This document shows positions 44,073 through 51,625 of a stretch of 64,000 nucleotides of DNA, in pieces. A program made the translations under genes and the position numbers. Source of the stretch: Galbibacter sp035306585 (GTDB lineage: Bacteria > Bacteroidota > Bacteroidia > Flavobacteriales > Flavobacteriaceae); the NCBI RefSeq assembly GCF_035306585.1, contig NZ_DATGNU010000010.1, positions 1 through 64,000 of the forward strand. Direction: 5' to 3'. A model generated the notes under the pieces. It made no database searches and was not told the origin of the DNA. It saw only the letters and a program-made list of their open reading frames with translations. Numbering within the stretch: the stretch's first letter is position 1; the number at the start of each line of letters is the position of its first letter.

Positions 44073-44100
44073 TTAATAACTTTTAGTTAAAAGGTATTAA
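44073..44100 (+). promoter_or_regulatory. 28-base palindrome upstream of the PIG-L operon
   Basis: TTAATA-A-CTTTTA-GT-TAAAAG-G-TATTAA: the two 14-base halves are complementary except for one internal pair and the centre. It ends 17 bases before the -7 box at 44118, covering the -33 position, so it looks like an operator for an activator or repressor. The rest of the 296-base gap 43853-44148 holds nothing I can support. Confidence 0.5.
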
Positions 44101-44117
44101 CAAAAAACTATTCTTTC

Positions 44118-44125
44118 TATATTTG
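44118..44125 (+). promoter_or_regulatory. -7 promoter box of the PIG-L operon
   Basis: TATATTTG fits TANNTTTG, 23 bases before ATG 44149. The base triplet at -33 is TTA instead of TTG and lies in the palindrome. Confidence 0.6.
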
Positions 44126-44148
44126 AAAGGTCACCTAAAAACAAAAGC

Positions 44149-46674
44149 ATGTATTCAAGAGTATCCATTTTTATTATTGGATTTTTATGTACACTTCTCA
44201 CACATGGCCAAGAACCAAAAACCTACACTTCCTCTGAAATTTATCAGGCAGTACAGAAACTTAATTTTTTAGGCACTGCACTTTATATAGCGGCTCATCC
44301 TGATGATGAAAACACCCAGCTAATCTCCTATTTATCCAATGGCGTTAAAGCACGCACCGCCTATTTATCCATTACAAGAGGTGATGGGGGACAAAACCTC
44401 ATTGGACCAGAGCTTAGAGAACTTCTAGGGGTGCTGCGAACCGAGGAACTCTTGGCCGCTCGATCCATCGATGGTGGCAAACAATTTTTCACTCGTGCCA
44501 ACGATTTTGGCTATTCAAAACATCCCGATGAAACCCTTCAGATTTGGAATAAAGAAGAGGTATTATCTGATGTGGTTTGGGTAATTAGAAATTTCAAACC
44601 AGATGTCATCATAAATCGATTTGATCATAGAAGCCCAGGATCTACCCATGGTCACCATACTTCATCCGCCATGTTAAGTATGGAAGCCTTTGATAAAGCT
44701 AATGATAAAAGTGCCTTTTCAGAACAGCTTAAACATACCGACTTATGGCAGCCAAAAAAGTTATTTTTCAACACCTCATGGTGGTTTTATGGTAGTGAAG
44801 AGGAGTTTCTAAAGGCCGACAAATCTAATATGATTTCGGTAGATGTAGGGACCTTCTACCCTAACTTAGGAAAAAGTAACAATGAAATTGCCTCTGTAGC
44901 TAGGAGCCAACATTTAAGTCAAGGATTCGGTACCCTTACCTCAAGAGGAACACATCGTGACTACCTCGAACTTTTAAAAGGTGAATTAGGTGGTGACCAA
45001 ATTTTCGACGGCATCAATACCAGCTGGACTAGAATCAAAGCAGGCGAAGAAATTGCAAAAATTCTTTTACCCATTGAGAAGGATTTTAACTTCACCAATC
45101 CTTCGACGCATATTCCAGAACTTTTAAAAGCGTATAAGCTAATTGATGCTATAGAGGATAAGTACTGGCGAGCCGTCAAACTAGAACAAATCAGAAACGT
45201 TATAGCCGCATGCAGTGGATTATTTTTTGAAACCACTACCAATATTGCGCGGGCAGTACCAGGATCTAAAATTGAGATTCGGGCAAATATTCTCAACAGA
45301 TCGCCATTTAACATGGAGGTATCTAAAATTAACATCCAACCTAGCAACACTGAAATTAGCTTAGAAAAAGTACTAAAGAACAATCAACTAGAAAACATTC
45401 CAATAGCTTATAAAATCCCAAACGACAGTGAATATTCCAATCCATATTGGCTCCAAAATCCAAGTACGCTAGGAATGTATAAGGCTCCCTTAAAACTTCG
45501 GGGTAAGGCGCAAAGTCCTGCAGCCATACCAGTGGTCTTAACGATCACGATCCAAGGTGTCCCAATTGATTTTAAGACCGCAGTGGTGTATAAATATGCG
45601 AAGCCAGAGGAAGGTGAATCATATCAACCCTTTGAAATCCTACCGAAGGTTACCGTTAAAGCTGCCAGTAAAGTAATGGTTTTCGCAAATCAAGAATCAA
45701 AACCCTTATCCTTAGCCATCACCGCTGCCACCAATGACATTCATGGTGTAGTGTCCTTAGATTCACCAAAGGGATGGAAAGTAACACCAAGAGAGCATAA
45801 GTTTCACATTCCTACTAAAGGAGCGGTAAAAAAAGTGACCTTTACCATTGATCCTCCTACGAAAGAAAGTAACGCGACGATCACACCCGTGGTGACCATT
45901 AACCATCAACGCTATTCAAAAGAATTAAACACCATCGATTACCAGCATATTCCAAGACAGAGCGTCTTGTTAGACCCGAGCGTTAAGGTAGTGCGCTCCA
46001 ATATCGGAATAAAAGGTAGCCGCATTGCTTATATCCAGGGTGCTGGGGATGCTATACCAGAAAACTTAGAACAAATCGGGTATAAGGTCGATTTAATAGA
46101 GGCCAAAGAAATAACACCTAGTTTACTTAAAAACTACCATGCAGTAATTATCGGCATTAGAGCCTATAATATTAACAAGACACTACAATTCAAACAACAC
46201 CTCTTATTTGATTTTGTAAAAAACGGAGGAAATTTAATTGTACAATACAATACTGTTAATCGACAAGGAAAAGGACCATCGAACTTAGCGCCTTTTCCTT
46301 TGGAGCTTTCTAGAGAGCGCGTAACGGATGAAAACGCCAAAGTAACATTCCTTGCCCCCAACCATCCTGTACTTAACAGTCCTAATAAAATTACAGCCAA
46401 AGATTTTCAGGGATGGGTCCAAGAAAGAGGATTGTACTTTGCCCACAAATGGGCTAATGAATTTGAACCCATATTAGCGATGAATGATACAGGAGAGAGT
46501 CCAAAAGAAGGTAGTCTTTTAGTGGCTGCATATGGAAAAGGTCACTATATTTATACAGGCCTGAGCTTCTTTAGAGAACTCCCTGCAGGGGTTAGTGGTG
46601 CATACAAGCTTCTGGCCAACATAATCTCCTTGGGAGAAGAAGAGAAAACGAACATCAACGCATTAAATAACTAA
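44149..46674 (+). CDS. Periplasmic PIG-L/LmbE-like deacetylase with C-terminal amidotransferase-like domain
   Basis: 841 residues. Signal peptide about residues 1-20 (MYSRVSIFIIGFLCTLLTHGQ). A zinc deacetylase domain begins near 45: LYIAAHPDDENTQLISYL with His-Asp-Asp, GDGGQNLIGPELRELLG and RSPGSTHGHHTSS carrying the further His ligands near 165. Beta-sandwich segments fill the middle. From about 610 a ThuA/glutamine-amidotransferase-like Rossmann fold follows (RIAYIQGAGDAIPENLEQIGY, HAVIIGIRAYN, FVKNGGNLIVQYNT), with no nucleophilic Cys. It probably deacetylates an amino sugar outside the inner membrane (inference). First gene of an operon with a symporter and an oxidoreductase. Confidence 0.88.
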   Translation: MYSRVSIFIIGFLCTLLTHGQEPKTYTSSEIYQAVQKLNFLGTALYIAAHPDDENTQLISYLSNGVKARTAYLSITRGDGGQNLIGPELRELLGVLRTEELLAARSIDGGKQFFTRANDFGYSKHPDETLQIWNKEEVLSDVVWVIRNFKPDVIINRFDHRSPGSTHGHHTSSAMLSMEAFDKANDKSAFSEQLKHTDLWQPKKLFFNTSWWFYGSEEEFLKADKSNMISVDVGTFYPNLGKSNNEIASVARSQHLSQGFGTLTSRGTHRDYLELLKGELGGDQIFDGINTSWTRIKAGEEIAKILLPIEKDFNFTNPSTHIPELLKAYKLIDAIEDKYWRAVKLEQIRNVIAACSGLFFETTTNIARAVPGSKIEIRANILNRSPFNMEVSKINIQPSNTEISLEKVLKNNQLENIPIAYKIPNDSEYSNPYWLQNPSTLGMYKAPLKLRGKAQSPAAIPVVLTITIQGVPIDFKTAVVYKYAKPEEGESYQPFEILPKVTVKAASKVMVFANQESKPLSLAITAATNDIHGVVSLDSPKGWKVTPREHKFHIPTKGAVKKVTFTIDPPTKESNATITPVVTINHQRYSKELNTIDYQHIPRQSVLLDPSVKVVRSNIGIKGSRIAYIQGAGDAIPENLEQIGYKVDLIEAKEITPSLLKNYHAVIIGIRAYNINKTLQFKQHLLFDFVKNGGNLIVQYNTVNRQGKGPSNLAPFPLELSRERVTDENAKVTFLAPNHPVLNSPNKITAKDFQGWVQERGLYFAHKWANEFEPILAMNDTGESPKEGSLLVAAYGKGHYIYTGLSFFRELPAGVSGAYKLLANIISLGEEEKTNINALNN

Positions 46675-46676
46675 TC

Positions 46677-46778
46677 ATGCTAAAAAAATTTGAATGGAAG
46701 CGCGCTTATACCCTTGTACTGGTGTTAAATGCAATCTATATTTTTATTTTTTATTTCATAATGTTCTCTAACAAGTAG
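46677..46778 (+). CDS. 33-residue single-span membrane peptide
   Basis: ATG 46677 to TAG 46778: MLKKFEWKRAY followed by one membrane helix of about 20 residues (TLVLVLNAIYIFIFYFIMF) and SNK. The basic N-terminus points to N-in orientation. It starts 2 bases after the stop of the PIG-L gene and ends 7 bases before the symporter ATG, so it is translated from the operon if at all. A role as a small accessory subunit of the symporter is a guess based on position. Confidence 0.6.
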   Translation: MLKKFEWKRAYTLVLVLNAIYIFIFYFIMFSNK

Positions 46779-46785
46779 CCCTACT

Positions 46786-48513
46786 ATGGAAATTATCGAT
46801 TGGATTATTTTAGTAGGTACCTTACTCTTTATTGTAGTCTATGGCTATTGGAAAACCAAAGGTAGCCGAGATGTCAATGACTACATCCTTGGAGGAAAGG
46901 AGGCGAAATGGTGGACTGTTGGGCTATCAGTGATGGCCACGCAAGCCAGCGCTATCACCTTTTTATCCACCCCTGGACAAGCCTTCCACGATGGAATGGG
47001 ATTTGTCCAATTCTATTTTGGACTCCCTTTGGCTATGATTATTATTTGTATGGTATTTATCCCCATTTACCATAAATTAAAAGTCTATACTGCCTATGAA
47101 TTTTTGGAATCGCGATTTGATCTAAAAACTAGATCCTTAGGCGCTTTACTGTTTTTAATCCAGCGAGGGTTAGCCGCTGGGATCACTATATACGCTCCTT
47201 CCATTATACTTTCGGCGGTACTTGGCTGGAAAATTGAAACTCTTAATATTATCATTGGAATATTGGTAATCATTTACACGGTATCTGGAGGAACAAAGGC
47301 AGTAAGTGTGACGCAAAAGCAACAAATGTTTGTCATTATGGTTGGAATGTTCACGGCATTTTATCTAGTGATGAGCTATCTTCCAGATGACATTAACTTT
47401 GGCAAAGCTTTAAAGATTGCTGGGGCAAATGACAAGCTAAATATTCTAGATTTTTCGTTGGATTTCACCAGTCGTTATACCTTTTGGAGTGGAATTACTG
47501 GAGGGCTTTTTCTCGCCCTAGCCTATTTTGGGACCGATCAAAGTCAAGTACAGCGTTATTTAACAGGGAAATCTGTCAGAGAAAGTCAACTAGGCCTAAT
47601 CTTTAACGGCCTATTAAAAGTACCAATGCAGTTCTTTATCCTTCTGGTTGGAGTTATGGTATTTGTTTTTTATCAGTACAACCACTCGCCACTGAATTTC
47701 AATCCTGCGGCGGTCCAAGCAGTTCAAAACTCGGAGTACGCTCAGCAGTACCAAACCATGGAAAAGGAGCACTTAATTTTAGAAAAGGAAAAGAAAATTG
47801 CACAGGAGCGATTCTCCGCCATGCTAGATATGAAGGACTATGCATTAATCATGTCGGCAAAAAATAGTATTCACGATATTAATATAGAAGAACGGCAAAA
47901 CCGTGAACAGGCTAGAGCACTGATTCAACAAGTCGACAAAGACTTAGAGACCAACGATAAGGATTATGTGTTTATCCACTTTATATTAAACAACTTACCA
48001 ACGGGTCTGATTGGACTTCTACTAGCGGTGATCTTCTCAGCCGCCATGTCCTCTACTTCATCCGAACTCAATGCTTTAGGAACCATTACCACTATGGATT
48101 TATTTAAACGGCAACAAAAGAAACAACACAATGAGCGCTATTATTTAAATGCGACTAAATGGTTTACACTTGCTTGGGGAATTATTGCCATTTGCTTTGC
48201 GAATTTCGCTACCCTACTAGATAATCTCATCCAACTGGTCAATATTATAGGGTCCATCTTTTACGGCAATGTATTAGGAATCTTCCTCATTGCTTTCTTT
48301 ATCAAATTTATCCGTGGGAACGCCGTGTTTATCGCGGCTATTATCACCCAAATATTAGTGATTCTACTCTATTATTTCACGATATACCAATACGACACAG
48401 GAGAAGAGAAACTAGGCTACATGTGGCTCAATTTCATAGGTTGTGCCCTTGTTATCCTTTTAGCCCTGCTATTTGAAATTATAAATCGATCTGCCCATGT
48501 CATCAAAAAGTAA
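46786..48513 (+). CDS. Sodium:solute symporter (SSS family) with a long coiled-coil insert
   Basis: 575 residues, about 13 membrane segments of the SLC5/SSS fold. Seen: GGKEAKWWTVGLSVMATQASAITFLSTPGQAFHDG near 38-70, the family helix VYTVSGG-like IYTVSGGTKAVSVTQKQQ near 163 and the sodium-site segment FSAAMSSTSSELNALGTITTMDL near 420. Between about residues 300 and 395 there is a hydrophilic, Glu/Lys-rich insert of some 95 residues that looks coiled-coil (MEKEHLILEKEKKIAQERF). The substrate is unknown; sugars, sialic acid or amino acids are typical. Overlaps the next gene by 17 bases. Confidence 0.9.
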   Translation: MEIIDWIILVGTLLFIVVYGYWKTKGSRDVNDYILGGKEAKWWTVGLSVMATQASAITFLSTPGQAFHDGMGFVQFYFGLPLAMIIICMVFIPIYHKLKVYTAYEFLESRFDLKTRSLGALLFLIQRGLAAGITIYAPSIILSAVLGWKIETLNIIIGILVIIYTVSGGTKAVSVTQKQQMFVIMVGMFTAFYLVMSYLPDDINFGKALKIAGANDKLNILDFSLDFTSRYTFWSGITGGLFLALAYFGTDQSQVQRYLTGKSVRESQLGLIFNGLLKVPMQFFILLVGVMVFVFYQYNHSPLNFNPAAVQAVQNSEYAQQYQTMEKEHLILEKEKKIAQERFSAMLDMKDYALIMSAKNSIHDINIEERQNREQARALIQQVDKDLETNDKDYVFIHFILNNLPTGLIGLLLAVIFSAAMSSTSSELNALGTITTMDLFKRQQKKQHNERYYLNATKWFTLAWGIIAICFANFATLLDNLIQLVNIIGSIFYGNVLGIFLIAFFIKFIRGNAVFIAAIITQILVILLYYFTIYQYDTGEEKLGYMWLNFIGCALVILLALLFEIINRSAHVIKK

Positions 48514-49486
48514 ACACATAAAATGGGGCATCCTTGCCCCAGGACGCATTGCTAGAAAATTTGCGAGTGATCTCGCTACTCTTAAAGATGCCGAACTATA
48601 CGCTGTGGCCTCAAGAAATATGGAGAACGCGATAGCTTTTAAAAACACCTACAACGCCAAGGTTGCCTACGGAAATTACATGGATCTAATGAATGACCCT
48701 AAGGTCGATGCCATCTATATTGCAACACCCCATGCATTTCATAAAATATACACCATTGATTGTCTTAGAAGAAAAAAGGCTGTACTTTGCGAGAAGCCTC
48801 TGGCCTTAAACAGTGCTGATGTGGATCAAATGATCCAAGTAGCACAACAAGAGAACGTTCTTCTTATGGAAGCCTTGTGGACTTGCTTTTTACCGCACTT
48901 TAAAAACGTGCTTTCCTTTATAGACTCTGGTGCCTATGGAACGGTACTTTCCATAGAAGCAGATTTTGGATTTTTACCTGAATTTAAAGCGGGCGGAAGA
49001 CTATTCGACAAACAACTCGGTGGAGGAAGTTTATTGGATATTGGCATCTATCCCATCTTACTAGCTCTTAGCGTGCTAGGAGTCCCAGATCGTATCGAGG
49101 CCAACGCCCAATTCTTTGAAACAGGTGTGGACTCCGAATGTAAAATGAAGTTCCACTACCAACAAGGCAAATCAGCACAATTACGCTCTACCTTATTAGA
49201 GCAAACTCCTACACATGGTATCATACAATGTGAAAAAGGAAAAATCGTTATTCACCCTTCCTTCCACAAGCCGAGCAAGGTAAGTTTTATCGATCACATG
49301 GGTAAAGAAACCTTAAAAGACTTTGGGGTAGGCACTTTGGGGTATAATTTTGAAATTTCACACTTTAATGATCTACTCCGAAGAGGAAAAACCCAGAGCC
49401 CCATTGCATCATTTAAATTTAGTAAGGACCTGATGCAAACCATAGATAAGGTCAAAGAAATCATAGGTCTGAGTTACTTTGAATAA
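48497..49486 (+). CDS. Gfo/Idh/MocA family oxidoreductase
   Basis: 329 residues. NAD(P)-binding Rossmann domain at the N-terminus (KWGILAPGRIARKFASDL, AVASRNMENAIAF) and the family's CEKPLALNSADVDQM near 97, the Lys-Pro active-site motif. C-terminal substrate domain with GGGSLLDIGIYPILLAL near 175. Members oxidise sugars or inositol, often trans-dihydrodiols. The ATG lies inside the symporter reading frame (17-base overlap), so the two are translationally coupled. The substrate is unknown, probably the one carried in by the symporter. Confidence 0.9.
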   Translation: MSSKSKHIKWGILAPGRIARKFASDLATLKDAELYAVASRNMENAIAFKNTYNAKVAYGNYMDLMNDPKVDAIYIATPHAFHKIYTIDCLRRKKAVLCEKPLALNSADVDQMIQVAQQENVLLMEALWTCFLPHFKNVLSFIDSGAYGTVLSIEADFGFLPEFKAGGRLFDKQLGGGSLLDIGIYPILLALSVLGVPDRIEANAQFFETGVDSECKMKFHYQQGKSAQLRSTLLEQTPTHGIIQCEKGKIVIHPSFHKPSKVSFIDHMGKETLKDFGVGTLGYNFEISHFNDLLRRGKTQSPIASFKFSKDLMQTIDKVKEIIGLSYFE

Positions 49487-49507
49487 TCCAAATAAACAGT
49501 ATATTTG
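49479..49507 (+). promoter_or_regulatory. Promoter inside the end of the Gfo/Idh gene, leaderless type
   Basis: TTG (49479-49481), 18-base spacer, TATATTTG (49500-49507), a perfect consensus. The ATG at 49512 lies 5 bases after the box, where transcription should begin, so the message would have no leader. Confidence 0.65.
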
Positions 49508-49511
49508 CGCC

Positions 49512-49886
49512 ATGCTTTTAAGAAAAGGAAATAGCGTATTGGCATCAATACTTCTTATATGGATGCTTTTATACTTATCTGATCATGTTCCATCTACCTA
49601 TCAGCTAAAGACTAGCGCTACTCTCAGTCAAACCATTCAAGAAAGCAATTTAAATTCTCGAATTAAAATCCAATTTCAATTCCAGGCGCTTACCAATATT
49701 TATCAGAAATTTGATATTAAAACGGAAACGCATAACCTTATAAGGCCATTTCAAGGGATTATAAGATTTACCACCCCACACTATAAGACGGTACTGCTCA
49801 CCCAAAACAAGGAATTCGAATTAAGTAGTTTATGGGCGAGAAATAAAAACATTCTACATTTATTTCCCTTTCACGGCTTCTCTTAA
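49512..49886 (+). CDS. Unrecognised small membrane-anchored protein ending in LFPFHGFS
   Basis: 124 residues from ATG 49512 (an upstream TTG at 49479 is the -33 element). Basic start MLLRKGNS, one hydrophobic helix (VLASILLIWMLLYLS), then a mostly polar outer part with many Gln, Thr and Asn residues and a C-terminal LFPFHGFS. No Cys. I do not recognise a family. The final LFPFHGF is shared with the next protein although the rest is not similar. The gene has a very good promoter, supporting that it is real. Confidence 0.6.
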   Translation: MLLRKGNSVLASILLIWMLLYLSDHVPSTYQLKTSATLSQTIQESNLNSRIKIQFQFQALTNIYQKFDIKTETHNLIRPFQGIIRFTTPHYKTVLLTQNKEFELSSLWARNKNILHLFPFHGFS

Positions 49887-49999
49887 GTCAGTAGGTTAGT
49901 TTGCTTAGACAAATCGACAGACATCACGTTGCGCTTTACGCCAACTATGGCATGCAGGCGATACTACATTATTTTATTACCATCTAGGCAACCCATGGG

Positions 50000-50029
50000 G
50001 CAAAGTAGTCCCTTGGACTTTGCAATTTT
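50000..50029 (+). terminator. Hairpin between the two LFPFHGF genes
   Basis: GCAAAGT (50000-50006) pairs with ACTTTGC (50017-50023), extended by CC/GG, followed by AATTTT. A weak terminator; the loop side has a 3-base bulge. Rest of 49887-50065 shows no gene. Confidence 0.4.
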
Positions 50030-50065
50030 AAAACAATACCACAAAGTATATAGGAGCAGACCATC

Positions 50066-50428
50066 ATGTATTGGCTTAAAAGTATACATCTTAATTTGAT
50101 TAGTTTATCAGTACTCCTTGCTGTACAGTACTGCTGTACCAAGAGCGCTAATCCTATGGAAGGTTTCAAGAATTGGGATCCAGTTTCTTCTGTAGTAATC
50201 ACTTCATCAAATCCCACACAACAACATGGAATAGAACCATTAACGCAACATTACAACTCTTGCCATCAGCTTGACAACAATCCCAACTCACCCTTTAAGT
50301 TAGTTATTAACGCTGATATCAAGCAAAATAACCGAGCAAGCAACAAGGTGAAGAAGATGAATTTTAATGGTCATCAAGGCACTAGAGGGATCATCGAATT
50401 ACTTTTTCCTTTTCATGGTTTCACCTAA
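50066..50428 (+). CDS. Unrecognised small exported protein ending in LFPFHGFT
   Basis: 120 residues. AGGAG at 50052-50056 is an unusually good ribosome site for this genome. The N-terminus MYWLKSIHLNLISLSVLLAVQYCC is a signal-like hydrophobic segment ending in two cysteines, though not a strict lipobox. The rest is Asn/Gln/Ser-rich and low in hydrophobics, ending in RGIIELLFPFHGFT. No known family. It shares only the last seven residues with the preceding protein (see findings). Confidence 0.55.
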   Translation: MYWLKSIHLNLISLSVLLAVQYCCTKSANPMEGFKNWDPVSSVVITSSNPTQQHGIEPLTQHYNSCHQLDNNPNSPFKLVINADIKQNNRASNKVKKMNFNGHQGTRGIIELLFPFHGFT

Positions 50429-50490
50429 TATAACTGATTCCACACAAGAATAATTAAAGCAAATTAAAAAATCAATTATATACGAAAATC

Positions 50491-50970
50491 ATGAATTCAA
50501 ATGCCACTTTAATTGGAATCTTATTACTACTGGTTTTTATCGTTCCAATTTTCTATGCCATCATAAAATCGAATGCTAAAAAACGAAAAAGTGAAGGTAT
50601 AACCCAGAAGTTAATTAATCAACATCAACTTAGTCCCACTTACTCTTTCAACGATCTTGGAGAGCAGCAATTTATCCTGGATGCGAAGGCTAAGAAATTA
50701 TTGCATTTTAAAATTGAAAAATCAAATGAACCAGCAGGAACGCTTTGGTCAATCGATGAGATAAAGGCTATAAATCCTCATTACAGCTATTATACCTCCC
50801 CATCGAATCAACGTATTATCGATAAGATAAACCTCGATGTCGTAGAGAAAAATGGCGATAAAAAGACCATTCAAATATATGATGAGACCACAGGCAATAT
50901 AAATGAAGTGGATCATTATAAAGCCGCTTTAGAAAATTTAGTCAGCAAAGTCAATTCTTTGCGACACTAG
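50491..50970 (+). CDS. Unrecognised single-span membrane protein
   Basis: 159 residues: one membrane helix at residues 8-26 (IGILLLLVFIVPIFYAIIK) followed by a basic stretch (SNAKKRKSEG) and a soluble cytoplasmic domain of about 120 residues with alternating beta-like segments (QQFILDAKAKKLLHFKIEK, LWSIDEIKAINPHYSYYT, INLDVVEKNGDKKTIQIYDE). The shape recalls membrane-tethered PH-like domains, but I do not recognise a family. It is 62 bases after the previous gene and converges on DoxX with a long hairpin between. Confidence 0.7.
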   Translation: MNSNATLIGILLLLVFIVPIFYAIIKSNAKKRKSEGITQKLINQHQLSPTYSFNDLGEQQFILDAKAKKLLHFKIEKSNEPAGTLWSIDEIKAINPHYSYYTSPSNQRIIDKINLDVVEKNGDKKTIQIYDETTGNINEVDHYKAALENLVSKVNSLRH

Positions 50971-50991
50971 AGAAATGTTTTGTTCATGGTT

Positions 50992-51044
50992 GAAAAGCAT
51001 CCTGATGAAAGATCGTTGTATTTCTTTGATCAAGGGTGCTTTTC
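50992..51044. terminator. Long bidirectional hairpin between convergent genes
   Basis: GAAAAGCATCC (50992-51002) pairs with GGGTGCTTTTC (51034-51044); inside, GAT/ATC and AAAGA/TCTTT continue the stem to a 10-base loop. It lies between the plus-strand gene ending at 50970 and the DoxX gene ending at 51045, and could stop transcripts from both sides. Confidence 0.6.
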
Positions 51045-51425
51045 TTATCCCATAAATAATGGTTTAAACTTAGCTTTCTCACTTATAAATATCCATATTA
51101 ATATGGCTAGCAAAACAAGTACAAGGGGTAACCCAGAGGGTGCGACCAAGGCGTTGGTAAGTATAATACCTATAAAAACTGGAAGAATGATAAGTGCTCC
51201 AAGGGCCCGTGTCTTAGGAAAGATAATTAATAATCCTCCCAGAATTTCTGCACCCCCCACCAGTGGAGTAAGCCAAACGATCTCGGCCATAGCCGTCATG
51301 TCCTTAACCAGTTCAGCGGGCAAATCCTCAGGAGTTGGCATATAATTATAAAACTTGCTTAATCCTGCATTGACAAACATGAGTCCAAACAAGGCGGACA
51401 CTACCATGAGTACTTTTTTAATCAT
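51045..51425 (-). CDS. DoxX family membrane protein
   Basis: 126 residues from ATG 51425 (MIKKVLMVVSALFGLMFV; a GTG two codons earlier is possible). Four membrane segments: about 4-22, 44-66, 70-88 and 94-112, with FVNAGLSKFYNY after the first and LVGGAEILGGLLIIFPKTRALGALI, the DoxX/DoxD pattern, in the middle. Members are often linked to redox or thiosulfate processes, but most are uncharacterised. Alone on the minus strand. Confidence 0.85.
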   Translation of the reverse strand: MIKKVLMVVSALFGLMFVNAGLSKFYNYMPTPEDLPAELVKDMTAMAEIVWLTPLVGGAEILGGLLIIFPKTRALGALIILPVFIGIILTNALVAPSGLPLVLVLLAILIWIFISEKAKFKPLFMG

Positions 51426-51625
51426 AGACACCTATATTTTAAAATAGACAATCAAATTCTTTCAAAGCAAGAGCACATATCTAACAGATAATACACTAGC
51501 CAATGCCCAGAAAAAACATCTAAATTTACTTTTTTCTTGTCACGCCCACAGGGGTATAAAACGACAAACTAAAGTGCCAAATCCGTCATCTTTTAAAAAA
51601 AATGATTTTTGAAGTACAATGGTCA

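Noticed and set aside
50980..51345. 121-codon plus-strand frame over doxX
   Set aside because: Antisense to a clear DoxX membrane protein and begins in the terminator hairpin.
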